A DNA stretch of 64,000 nucleotides from NCBI RefSeq assembly GCF_023101765.2, contig NC_064223.1, positions 7,006,001-7,070,000 of the forward strand, given 5' to 3'. A program made the position numbers and the translations under genes. This document shows, piece after piece, positions 24,674 through 35,385 of the stretch; positions within the stretch are counted from its first letter, which is position 1, and the number at the start of each line of letters is the position of its first letter. Source of the stretch: Spodoptera frugiperda. Lineage: Eukaryota > Arthropoda > Insecta > Lepidoptera > Noctuidae. A model generated the notes under the pieces. The model saw nothing but the letters and a program-made list of their open reading frames with translations, was not told the DNA's origin and did no database searches.

Positions 24674-24985
24674 TGTTTAACCCTGGGTATCTTGAGGGTT
24701 AAGCTGGGGTTTGATTTGAAATAAAAGGAGGTAGATAGTGATTACCAAACTCTTTTTAATTCCGAATGACTATACCAACCTAATGATATAGTACTGTCAC
24801 TTGATTTGATACCTGATACCAACCTTCCAATAGATTCTCAGGATACTTATACTATAGTCTGAGAATCTTAACACCGCGATTCAGAAAACGGACTCAAATA
24901 AAAAGCTCCATCTATTAGCTAAATTTGGAACTATGTTTTGACTGAATCGCGGGTTTTGACAGATTAGTTGCTATGCGGTTAAACA
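24674..24985 (-). repeat. 5' LTR of the BEL/Pao element
   Basis: Same length as the other LTR. I count two transitions between them (CACTTG versus CACTTA, and TATAGTCTG versus TATAGCCTG). The second breaks one base pair of the first stem described for the other copy. Confidence 0.95.
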
Positions 24986-24990
24986 AACAG

Positions 24991-27611
24991 AAATGTGATG
25001 ACTAGACGACGTTTGATAAAAAAAAAACTCATAGCCATAAAAATATTTTTTGTCTATTTATATTTTGTTAAAGGTACAATAACTTCAATCAGTATTCAAT
25101 GCAAAGCTTGTAAACTGATCGTTACCATACAATTTCAAATAAAATGTTTGAGCTTCGCCGTTGTTAAATAAACCGTTATTTCGAGTAAGTTCTGTAAATA
25201 AGCGGTACAAGTCTCAGGCAGACATGAAATAAAACCTATACAGCGATATCACTCGAACTAAACCCGTTAAAAAAAGTTATTGGTAAGGGATTTTTTTTAA
25301 TAAATATGTATGACTAATGTAACTTATAAATCAAAGGCGGGTCAGTTGTTGATAAATATTTGCAATGCAGAAATTCGCGAGACAATGACAGATGCTGCGT
25401 TGTTGTGTTATTGAAATATGGGAGAAACCACAATATCATTTTGCGGGAATCCCGAGACCTTCTCGGTGGAACAATGAAAATATGTGAAATTGCTACCGTA
25501 CCGTACTGTGCACAGCTGTTACCTCGTGTGCGTGTTACACCGTTACCTTGGTCACCTTTGTTCTATGTATTTTCAAATTGAACTACACACTGACATAATA
25601 TCATGTGAATAGTCTGTCTACTTTAACATTACTCGGGACTATAACATAACATGATTAGATGACTATATGTCTAGCCTCGTTGCATATCCAACTGGATATG
25701 GTTTACTGAACTTTAGTGGTTGCAATTTCACCTGACCAGCTTCGATTTCGATTTGTATTACCAGCGTGGTTATTAGTAAGTTGCTATTATAAAATATGTT
25801 GGATGGTTCCTTTAAATCTCAAAACTTTTTTTTTAATATTAAAAAAATATGAGATTTTCTCTTCTTTTAGAGAAGTTAGTGTAGATTACTGTATATACTG
25901 AAGGTAACTTAAGTTGCAGTACACACGTTTAAAAAAAGGAAAACCTAAACACAACAACAAAATAGTAGGACCCATGTCAGAATAAAAAGTCATTGTTTGT
26001 AAAAGTTATTCTATTGTATTCAATCAATCACCATTTCAATCTGGGTTTTGTGGTAACTTTAAAAATATGAATACCGTAGTGACACGGTTTGTTGTCCGGT
26101 TGTGTAATAAATGTGCCGAGGATGACGTGTTGCCTGACTTTCGCTGCAGCATTGATTTCAAAGGGAAATCCAAACATTGCGCGGTACTCGCTGGAGGTGG
26201 CGCCATCTGAATATTGTGACCTACTCACGAACTAAAGGAGGCTGGGATTCCCTAATGTGACGTCGACACCTTGAATTCTCCGTTGCATACAAGCACCATC
26301 TGAATTACCGCCAATATTATTTTATTACTTATACACATTTATTTGCTCGATCAAACGAGTTATATTATTATTGACGAATAATAAAAAAACATTGTCGAAT
26401 ACATATGTTTTATTTTATTGGAGGACGTTATGTTAAAATATTAAATCAGTCAGTGTTGTTATTGGCAAGTAATAAACGTTTACAAACTTGTTAACATCCT
26501 TGTTGTGAAATCGTAAATGATATTCACGTGAAAAGTGGTAAAACCTATATACAAGTTTAGTGCGAGCACCTCTCTTAAACGTAAGGTCAACTGAAATTAA
26601 CTCATATGTGCTGACTCATCAGTACTCGGAAGCAGTATACTTAACGTCCCACTTTCGTTTACATAAGACGGTGTTATTTTTCGAAAACACATCCTTTTGC
26701 TTGAGTTTGACTCACTAAAGAAATAGAGGTTACTTAAATTTTAAACGTCTTTTTAAGTAATTGTCGGCGTATGTGGAAAAGCGAGTTTGTGAATCCACTA
26801 TTTATTAATTATTACAGGTTTTCTAAATATCAGCAGTGCATCAAGTAAATTATGTCATTGGCCGCTTATACGCGGGTAAACTGTTCGCGCGTTATATCAC
26901 AGATACACCAACTACCTACGACGTAGACGTATTCTAAATACTTATGCATTAACTCGATGGCAATATGCAGCTGCGTGTCGGTTATCAGGTCAAGCTTTAA
27001 CAAGCGGTACAACATGGTTGGGGTTTTCCCATCCGTGTAATCAATTGGTAGGTATGTACAATTGTACATTATGTATATATGTATTCCGGAACAGCGCGGC
27101 GACAGATGTAACCAGCTCCTAACGATACGATGTGATGATATCATATGTATGGTTTAACGCAAAAATTGACAACACTTGACATCGTCGTTCATCGTTTGCC
27201 TTTTGACTTTCAATCAATCGATTTGTTCAAAGCGTTCATAGCAAAATCACGAAATTAAATTAATTAACCTCTTCTAAAATGAGGGTGAGTGCAGTGGATG
27301 CGAGGCCACCCATCAATCACATGCTATGGCCGGACATGATTGAGCACTAACAGATATGACCCCCATTTTTGCGTCTAGATCATTAAATTAGGTTCAAACT
27401 TCTGACACACGATAATTAACTAGCTTTCTCAAGTCATATTTAATTATGTTAAGTATGTATCAGTCTCACGCTGTCATTAATTTTTTTCATGTAGGTAGCT
27501 GCAAAATTACTGTTAGAATGTAATTATGAGTGGCTAAAAATAAAATTCATTAGCATGATTGAAGGAGTGTGAGGGCAGTATTTAAATAGGGGGAAGATAA
27601 TATAACAACGT
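24991..27611. other. Gene-free intergenic DNA
   Basis: No supportable ORF, repeat arm or RNA gene. Composition is AT-rich throughout. Confidence 0.5.
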
Positions 27612-27705
27612 CACGCCTTTTATCCCCGAAAGGGTAGTAGTATACACCCACTTTTCACCATTTGTGTTATAAGTCCCATGTAATAGGGGGTGAATTAGGG
27701 GGAGG
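27612..27705 (+). mobile_element. Left half of a MITE with CACGCC ends
   Basis: It starts with CACGCCTTTTATCCCCGAA, then CCACTTTTCACCATTTGTG and TTATAAGTCCCATGTAATA, all shared with the copy at 32886-33060. The right inverted end is lost. It sits 1.6 kb upstream of the serpin. Confidence 0.7.
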
Positions 27706-28124
27706 ATAACATGCAACAAATCTAGGTCTCAGGTACGTCACGTAAACACGTATACGTTTGTAATTGGACATTTGATTTCAATTATTGTTGCTATTAAAAC
27801 AAGTTGTAATTATAGCAATTTAAATGTTTATAAGAAACGTTCGAGAAGACAGTCGTATCATATGATCGCAGTGTGTATCGTGGGTGGCTGACCGCAGCCT
27901 GCCCCACCTCTTGCCCGAGGAGAAAGCGCGGTGAAATGACCACAGATAAAATTATTTCTGTCTGAAATAACTTTGCACTTTTTGCCAGACGTTGTACAAT
28001 AGATTTGTTACGTCGTGGTTGATATTACTTATGCATATAAGTTGCATAGATCAAAACAACACTGTACTTAGTTAGAAGCAAATTATTTTTATTATTAAGG
28101 TATCTTCATTATCTATTTAAAAAA

Positions 28125-28245
28125 CCTGTCATGGCTACGTTTAGATACATAAAAATTCATCACAACCAGACCCTAAACAGTCATTAGTGGATTATTATGA
28201 GAGTCGTTTTGTTCGGGAATCAAACCCGCCCGATAAGTTTTGTCG
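28125..28245 (-). mobile_element. tRNA-derived SINE fragment, copy 1
   Basis: On the minus strand it reads GCGGGTTTGATTCCCGAAC (a Pol III B-box), then ACGACTCTCATAATAATCCA and a GTTTAGGGTCTGGTTGTG tail. This is the layout of a SINE-type repeat common in moths (B-box, CTCTTTGTGTGATCCA, TTTCGGGTCTGGGTG). The A-box side is truncated. Confidence 0.55.
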
Positions 28246-28554
28246 ATGTCGAGCTTTAATTTTATCCGAATCAGTGCCAACCAAATAATTTGACTGCACG
28301 TCAACATCTTCTTGACTCAAATGTCTAGATTTCTTTTTTATAAAAACGTTGCCCCATACTAGGATTTTCTCCTGATTCGTGAGTGCGTTTATAAACATAC
28401 AACATACAAAGTTCACGATATAAGTTTTTAAACTGACATGGTCACTAACACTAGAATTGGAAGTTACAACGGGATATTTACCATGTTTTTCAATCTTAAT
28501 GAGTTTTCGATATTTCGGCACTGTTGCAAGCGCCGTAAATATCCCGTTGTAACT

Positions 28555-28700
28555 TCCAATTATAGTTAAGTTTACATACACAAAACATCTGAACCTGAAA
28601 CAAAAAAATATGGATTACACAAAGAGTAGCTTCATGTGGGAATCGAACCCGCTATGGGTAGCGCGAGTGTCGGTTGCCCAGCCACCACATGGTTGGTACA
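28555..28700 (-). mobile_element. tRNA-derived SINE fragment, copy 2
   Basis: Minus strand: GTGGTGGCTGGGCAACCGAC (A-box side), GCGGGTTCGATTCCCACAT (B-box), CTACTCTTTGTGTAATCCAT, then TTTGTTTCAGGTTCAGATG. Better preserved than the copy at 28125. Not a real tRNA gene, because no cloverleaf can be closed. Confidence 0.6.
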
Positions 28701-29093
28701 ACCATGCAACCAATGTATGTAATTGCAATAGTTACGTGTGAGAACTATCAAAACTATTTATACTAATTCATTTCCTTTAAATAATGGATCTGTTAAAATG
28801 AAAATATTTATGTTTTGTATTTAACTATATCTACACCTTATTATTTCCTGAGTAAACAAATGGTTGACTAACCCGATCGTATGATGCATGTTGTAAATAA
28901 TACAAATGCTTACGCAAGAATTTTAATTATAGCCTAATTATTTCGATACATATTCTAGTACGTATTTATGTCATACTTATTTTCTAGATAAGAATTGTAG
29001 CTCTAATTTTAAATGAAGCTCATCGAGGTAACCATGAATCATTACTGATAAGTGGATTCACATAATGACACACGTACCTAAACATCCAACGTG

Positions 29094-29100
29094 TATAAAT
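29094..29100 (+). promoter_or_regulatory. Candidate TATA box of the serpin gene
   Basis: TATAAAT lies 134 bases before the first splice acceptor (AG at 29225-29226) that precedes the start codon. Transcription would begin near 29125, leaving room for a short non-coding exon and a small intron ending in TTTGTTTCAG. No initiator motif stands out. Confidence 0.4.
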
Positions 29101-29233
29101 TGTAGGTGCACAGACCGTAGTAATCAATACATGTGTGGATAGTAAACCTGTACGTGGCTGCTGTTCTTGTTTTCCCTATTGAATAATCTGTGCGAAGTTT
29201 CTCATTTCTGGCGTTGTTTGTTTCAGAGGCAAA

Positions 29234-32200
29234 ATGCTGAAGGTAGCGGCTGTGGGCCTGCTGGTCTTAGCGACCGTCAACAGCCAGTGTTTCTACAAAG
29301 ATGACTCTTCCAAGAAACTCGACCCTGAAGCTCGCATATCGTTATACCGAGGGCAGTTGGAGTTCACTCTGAACTTGTTCAACGCCATTAACAAAGCTGT
29401 TCCCGACGACAACATCTTCTTCTCGCCCTTCTCTGTCTACCACGCGCTGGTGCTCGCCTACTTCTCCTCTGGTGGACAAACTGAGCACTCCTTGAAGGAA
29501 TCTCTGCGGATCGCTGAAAATATGGTAGGTTCTGACGGATACATAATTCTGAAACTAAATGTTTAAGGAAAACACACATCACAATTGGATAAAAGAGATG
29601 CCCAATTGCTTATAACCGGTTAATTTGATTGAGGAAAAATATTTTGGTGAGGATATTTACACATCCTCAATTTAACTTGCGGACTAGTAATAAGAACTAC
29701 TACCTACTGGTGTAAGTCTGTCGTATCACTAACAATATTAAATATACGTGTGTCTCAATTCTAGGACAAGATCAACTTGATGACGGCGTACAAGGTGGAC
29801 AAGCGGTCGCGAGCTGCCAACAACAACAGCGACAGCTACGAGTTCACGAGCGCCAACAAGCTGTTCACAGACGCCAGCCTGCAAGTCCGCCAGTGCATGC
29901 TGGACCTGTTCGGAGAGGAACTGGAAACTCTGGTAACTATCTAGTCTTCGTATATTTTTAATGGCTAACTACATACTGCAATGTCTATGTTTAGGACTAA
30001 CCCTACCTATTCAAAAGAAGATCAGGCGGATATTTTGGGTTATATTCAAGTACATACAGAAAAATAACATAAATAGCTTTTAAAATGTAAACTTTATAAT
30101 AAGTTAGAAATCACAGACATCACTGAATTTATAATATTATTGCTTACAGAACTTCCGTGAGAATCCTGGTGCTGCCCGTTCGTACATTAATGACTGGGTT
30201 AGTCAGATAACCAAGAACAACATCAAGGACCTGATACCCGAGGACGGCATCACGCAGGCCACAAAGTTGGTGCTGGCTAATGCTGCCTACTTCAAAGGAG
30301 TGTGGGCTTCCAAGTTCCCTAAAGAGAGGACAAAGAAGGAGGCCTTCTTCGTCTCGGAGACACGTCAGACACTCGTACCGTTCATGAAGCAGAAGGGAAC
30401 GTTCCATTACAGTAAGTTCTTTTTAGTAATAAATATGGGCTTCAGGTTGTTCCACCAGAGTTGTGTTATGTAGCTATGTTATGAAGATATACTGTTATAT
30501 CTTCAAGCTTCTAAGCTGTGAAACTATGTGACCGTTTCCACTATGTAGTTGTGCGAGAAAGATGTGCAGTTCGGGTATGCAATATGCCGATAGTAGGAAA
30601 GACATCCATATCCCACACCCTTAGCATGCATCTATAGCACGCAGCCATGGCACGCATCTTCCCATATAAAAAACATAGCTTAGCATAGTCCATTTCCACC
30701 AGTGCTAAGCAATGTATACCAATGAATATGATTGGAGGAAGTCAAACGCCATCCACAGCAACGTAGCATAGCACATCTTTGGTGGAATAGCACCCTTATT
30801 CTGCTCTTTGACCTTAATATAACGACATTAAAACTTCTTCTATCGTCGTTTATAATGTACATTATCTAATTGTTTCGTTCCCCTATAAGATCATGATTGA
30901 CCATAACGATTTTCGCTATAGAAATTATGTGAAAAGGTTGATTTCATGTCGGTAGCACACCTAAGCATGTATGCAAGTAACTCGCACATTATACTCAGTA
31001 TCGCTCCCTACGCGTTAGTCAGACCTTCAGACAACAAATAAATAACCCTAAAGTAGGTACCACCTAACCTCAACTAATAAATGTTAATTTGTATTTTCAG
31101 TGGTAAGCGACGAGCTCGGTGCCCAGATCTTGGAACTGCCTTACAAGGGCAATGACATCAGCATGTATATCTTACTGCCCCCTTACTCCATGAAGGAAGG
31201 TTTGTACTCATATTTTTATGTACATCTTTAAAATACTATACCCGCGAATATGTAGATTTTAGTAGTTGTTGTTGTGTCTACCAGTTCTAAAATCTTCTAG
31301 AGTGTTGCTTAGAAATCTTAGAACGGCATAATATACCAATTACTTCCCTGTCCAATTTTTCCAAACTCCGACTCCCCAACAACCCTTAAATTCGTAACCT
31401 CCAAAAGGCCGCAACGCACTCGTAACGCCTCTGGTGTTTCGGATGCCCATGGGCGCCGGCGATAGCTTACTATCAGGTGATCCGTAGGCTCGTTTACCAG
31501 CTTATACCATAAAAAATAGATCTTTTAATAATCATTTATTTACACTGTTTTGTGTAAGGGAAAATTGTGGCTGAACGGTGTTGAAATGTATGTAAAACGG
31601 CAACATCGATTAATCTGATAAGTTACAATAGAGTTTAAAATTTATCTTAATAAAGAAAACTTCTACCGTTATCCAATAAGCATATTCAATTCATCGACTG
31701 TTACTTTTTTACTAGTTGCAGGGCTTGTTTGTATTTTTCTTACTTTAATAAAGTCTATCTCTAGATAAAGCCTGTGACGATCTTTCTTAGAATTTTACCT
31801 TAACCAGAGAACTGCATTTAACAAAAATACTTATTAGTATAACGTCCAATATTTTTTTACAATATCACGATCATGTTTCTACTAATGTAATTCTAAAGAT
31901 AAGTTACCTAAAGTCAAAGGCGTAATAAACAAAAAAGAAAAAAAGTGCAATTGAATTGAGTTCTTATTTGGCAAGCTCTTACCACAGCCAGTAACAAACA
32001 CTTTCGATGGTATCACAACTTCGTTTACGTCGGATAGAGATCTAAGTGCTTAATCTGATATGAATGATGGTACTTACTGTAAACCGTGGTTTCTAGTTCA
32101 CTCGGTTGATAACGGTACATTCCAATTTAAACCTCATGGATTATTTGTTGCTTTATTTGACCTGTCGGTACTTTAGTTCCATCAATCATAATTTGCTGTG

Positions 32201-33930
32201 TGGCTATTATTGTGACCTGCGACTAGTCGTCGGATGAGAATTGATTTATTTTAGTGTTAAAATCATTTGTAATGACAGCTCTAAGATATTTCCCAAGACT
32301 TTTGCCGTTAGTTCTTAGCCACAGCAAAAAAAATAACTATATTACCCTATCAGCATTCACTATGTGCAACGGATATGTTAATCCAGGTCATGGTGTCTTT
32401 GTAAGTGCCATTTTTTAGAAATCTCTGTAGTACCTATAAGTACCTACATCATTATCAGAAACTTTCGCAACTATTTGTGAGGCTACAATAGTCTCGCAGT
32501 GACTTTACAAAATAATAAAACCTTTTATTAGCAATTACTTATTGATGAATGTAACGTTGTCGGTAGGTGTCACCAACATCATCGCGAACCTGACCCCGGA
32601 GCGCCTGGCCGCTGTCGTCGAGGAAGGCTACATGGGTCGTGAGGTCATCGTTGAAATACCCAAGTTCACCGTAGAGAAGAGCCTGCCTTTAAGAGATGTG
32701 AGTATGACCTTTTATTTATCGTGACTCAGTAGGTTTGTAGATCTAGTACAACAATTGGAATGTTCGACCTTTATATGTTCAGTCGTTTCTATTTAAGGTA
32801 AACCTATAAACATAGAAGCTAATACATAGGAACAGGAATAAGGTAATAGAGCTGGATAAATTGTCTTTTTTAATGATATATTATGATGATGTACAATGTA
32901 CATCCACTTTTCACCATTTGTGTTATAAGTCCCATGTAATAAGGGGTGGCCTATTGTCATATACTGGGCACGATTCTAGACTCCACGCTACTACAGAGAA
33001 ATTAAATATTACGTGCTGTAATGTGTACCTCTGCCAACCCCTTCGGGGATAAAAGGCGTGATTATGATATTATATCTTTTGAATCACATACCCACTTTCT
33101 TTACTTGTGTTCGGTTTTATAAAGTCCACAACTAAAATATTATGTTATTTACTTCAGGTGTTGGAAACATTAGGAGTCGGTGACTTGTTCAATGCGACCG
33201 CTGACTTCACCACGTTGTCGGAACAGCCTGGCATTCTCTTCGACGATGCCGTTCACAAGGCGAAGATACAGACTGACGAAGAAGGTACGTAACGAAACCA
33301 CAAATCAATTAGTCTTCTAGGCTCACGGACATATTCTGCAAGTCATTGTTAAATTACAAGTCGTAACTCATCATCATGATCTTTATATATTCCGCTCTCA
33401 TGTTTCTGAATCACTTTAAACTTTCACTATTTGAAGATTACAAGGAAAACAATGTATCTACACGATTTGTCGTGTTCTAATGTTCGGTACTTATTAGCTG
33501 GGCGTCCAACGTATTAGTTACATGAACCTAATTGTTGTACCTAATAAAAATCGGAAAATACCAAGGGCAGAAGTAAATTTACTACTTAGGCGGCTTATTA
33601 ATTTAATTTTATATTTATAATTTTAGAATATGGGACTGTACCTAGAAAATGTACATTAATTGTGTTGTAAAATGAGTCAGTAACCGTGACATCTTAGGGA
33701 TTGTTTATTGAATTAATTTCATGTTGTAATATGTACGTTCTTAGTCTAAAGTAAACTATATTATTACAGGTACTGTAGCAGCTGCAGCAACGGCAATCTT
33801 CGGATTCCGTTCATCCAGGCCCGCGGAGCCGACTCGATTCGTGGCCAACTTCCCGTTCGTGTACGTCATCTACGAACGCCCCACCAACTCCATTCTCTTC
33901 ATGGGCGTCTACAGAGACCCCAAGAAGTAA
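29234..33930 (+). CDS. Secreted serpin (serine protease inhibitor), about 412 aa
   Basis: Coding exons: 29234-29524, 29765-29932, 30150-30411, 31101-31199, 32567-32697, 33158-33284, 33770-33930, with GT/AG junctions and matching phases. An N-terminal signal peptide (MLKVAAVGLLVLATVNSQC) implies secretion to haemolymph. Core blocks are present: NIFFSPFSVYHAL, NAAYFKGVWASKF, the s6A region with IPKF, and LGVGDLF. The hinge EEGTVAAAATA has small residues as in inhibitory serpins. The loop goes on IFGFRSSRP; cleavage after Arg (trypsin-like target) is likely, although simple spacing could also place Ser at P1. The last exon ends NFPFVYVIYERPTNSILFMGVYRDPKK in substance. The exposed loop resembles insect serpin-4/5 (Spn88Ea) types that restrain clip proteases; this is a guess. 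Only one loop-encoding exon is present. MITE and LINE pieces lie in introns 4 and 5. Confidence 0.95.
31357..31517 (+). mobile_element. Dispersed retroelement 3'-end fragment in serpin intron 4
   Basis: The sequence runs through GGCCGCAACGCACTCGTAAC, GGATGCCCATGGGCGCCGG and TATCAGGTGATCCGTAGGCT to CCATAAAAAATA. Its A-rich end fits a non-LTR tail. A minus-strand relative is at 35085-35385 and a short piece at about 13985. Confidence 0.6.
32886..33060 (+). mobile_element. Right half of the CACGCC-ended MITE in serpin intron 5
   Basis: Ends in TTCGGGGATAAAAGGCGTG (33042-33060), the exact reverse complement of the left end at 27612-27630. Shares the CACTTTTCACCATTTGTG and ATAAGTCCCATGTAATA core with that copy. 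The left inverted end has been lost. Confidence 0.75.
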
Positions 33931-34204
33931 ACCAAAAGAACTGAACATGTATCATATGTAGAATTTAAACTTTATACATCTTATTAGCTATTTTTCTATA
34001 TCAGATCTGTTTGTACTTACTTAAACACTGACTACTACATACATATTCTTCAATTTGACCAACGTATAGATGCATTGAAATCTATTAGTAGATTTCTTTC
34101 TCTCTCTATCTCTCTTTTTTGAAGTTTGTATTACTCACGAATGACAGAAAGTAAAGGTGTGGATTGCTAGACTACATATTTGAAGTAAGTAATTAACAAC
34201 TAAG

Positions 34205-34490
34205 GTAGTTGAAATGAAATGACTTTATTTTTGTAAATATGCTACAAAAGAGCACTTTTACACGTCAAATTAAAAAAAAATCTAGATGATGTCAGCCTTT
34301 CCTAACGGACTACTCTGTGAAGAAATGCCGAAACAAACTCAGAGGTCATTGTCTCTTTTGATGTCCAAGACAATATTTGAGGAAATGATGTGTGAGGACT
34401 GTGCAAGTTCCTTGTGTAGTGGCCTTTTGAGGAAAGAACCGCAGCAGTTTAAGGGGACTCGTTCTGGCTTCACACGGTTCTTGCACTAAC
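34205..34490 (-). repeat. Possible dispersed repeat, minus orientation
   Basis: On the minus strand the segment ends with TGACGTGTAAAAGTGCTC, TTTGTAGCATATTTAC and AAAAATAAAGTCATTTCATT, which looks like a retroelement 3' end I recall from other moth loci. A 67-codon plus-strand frame inside it has no known domain. Confidence 0.3.
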
Positions 34491-34509
34491 AATATTGTAT
34501 GAAATTAAA

Positions 34510-34515
34510 AATAAA
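34510..34515 (+). terminator. Candidate polyadenylation signal of the serpin
   Basis: First clear AATAAA after the serpin stop, 580 bases downstream. The long distance and intervening repeat make this uncertain; a non-canonical signal nearer the stop is possible. Confidence 0.3.
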
Positions 34516-35084
34516 TAATATTATAATAGTTATATTAAATAATAGCTTCGCCTAAAAATTGTTTCTAATGTAGACAAATGAAAACTGTTAGAAGCTCATT
34601 GAGAGCCAATATTTTGTTCATAATCTTTTCAGTGACGAATCATGATATTGAAATATCTACGACAATAATAATAATTTATGTATAATATGTTTGTACTATG
34701 TGATATCAAAACTAGAGTAAACATTCAGATACGTGTCTATAAGTGACCAGTTTAATTATACCTATCTCATAAGCTACAGTTAATCTAGAATAGTTTTGTA
34801 TTTATTTATTTTACGCTAAGACATTCAAATGCAAGAGATCTTGAATAATATTGTTAAATTGTTTCATTGAAATTACTTGGGTCTGTTTGTAAAGTAAGAC
34901 GTAGTTTTATGTTTTATAGTGTTTGTAATAAGGTAACCTATGCGGAATGATTGTGGTTAAGTTTATTAAACTTAATATGTCTACATGACATAATCCAACC
35001 ATTTCTTTTTATTCAATTATTGCCCAACTCGCCACCTGTACCTAATTTTTAACAAAAGAACCGAAAGTAAACGTACACGTTTAC

Positions 35085-35385
35085 TTTTTTTTATGGTATA
35101 AGCCAGTAAACGGACAGACAGGTGATCCCTGATGGTAAGCAATCGCCGACGCCCTTGAATACCGGAAACGCCAGAGGCGTTACTAGCGCTTTGCTGGCCT
35201 TTTGGGGGTTAGGAATTTAAGGTTGTTAGGGAGTCGGGGATTAGAAAGATGGGGAAGAGGTCCCCCGGTAACCCAACACACAACGAAACACAACGCAAGC
35301 ATTGTTTCACGTTGGTTTTCTGTGAGGCTATGGCTCTGGTCGAGCCGCCCTATTCGTGCCGAAACATGGCTCTCCCGCATTTTTA
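35085..35385 (-). mobile_element. Dispersed retroelement 3'-end fragment, minus orientation
   Basis: Starts with a T run and TATGGTATAAGCCAGTAAACG, then CAGGTGATCCCTGATGGTAAG, GCCAGAGGCGTTACTAGCGC and GGCCTTTTGGGGGTTAGG. This is the same family as 31357-31517, extending further into the body (to about TGGCTCTCCCGC). Overlapping frames here are not genes. Confidence 0.6.

Larger units (their letters stand above)
21113..24985 (-). mobile_element. BEL/Pao LTR retrotransposon, internally deleted (gag-protease only)
   Basis: A 3873-bp element bounded by two 312-bp LTRs (TGTT...AACA) and a 5-bp target duplication AACAG at 21108-21112 and 24986-24990. The LTRs differ at two positions only, so insertion is recent. 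On the minus strand the order is 5' LTR, tRNA-Tyr primer site, about 570 bp leader, gag-protease ORF, a short DUF5641-like remnant, a repetitive segment of about 40-bp units (21440-21640), polypurine tract, 3' LTR. The reverse transcriptase, RNase H and integrase catalytic core are absent, whereas full BEL/Pao elements are commonly 5-8 kb. It would need enzymes from a relative to move. Confidence 0.93.

Noticed and set aside
28630..28690. tRNA-like B-box GGTTCGATTCC
   Set aside because: A cloverleaf cannot be closed, and the flanks match a moth SINE layout, so it is listed as a SINE.
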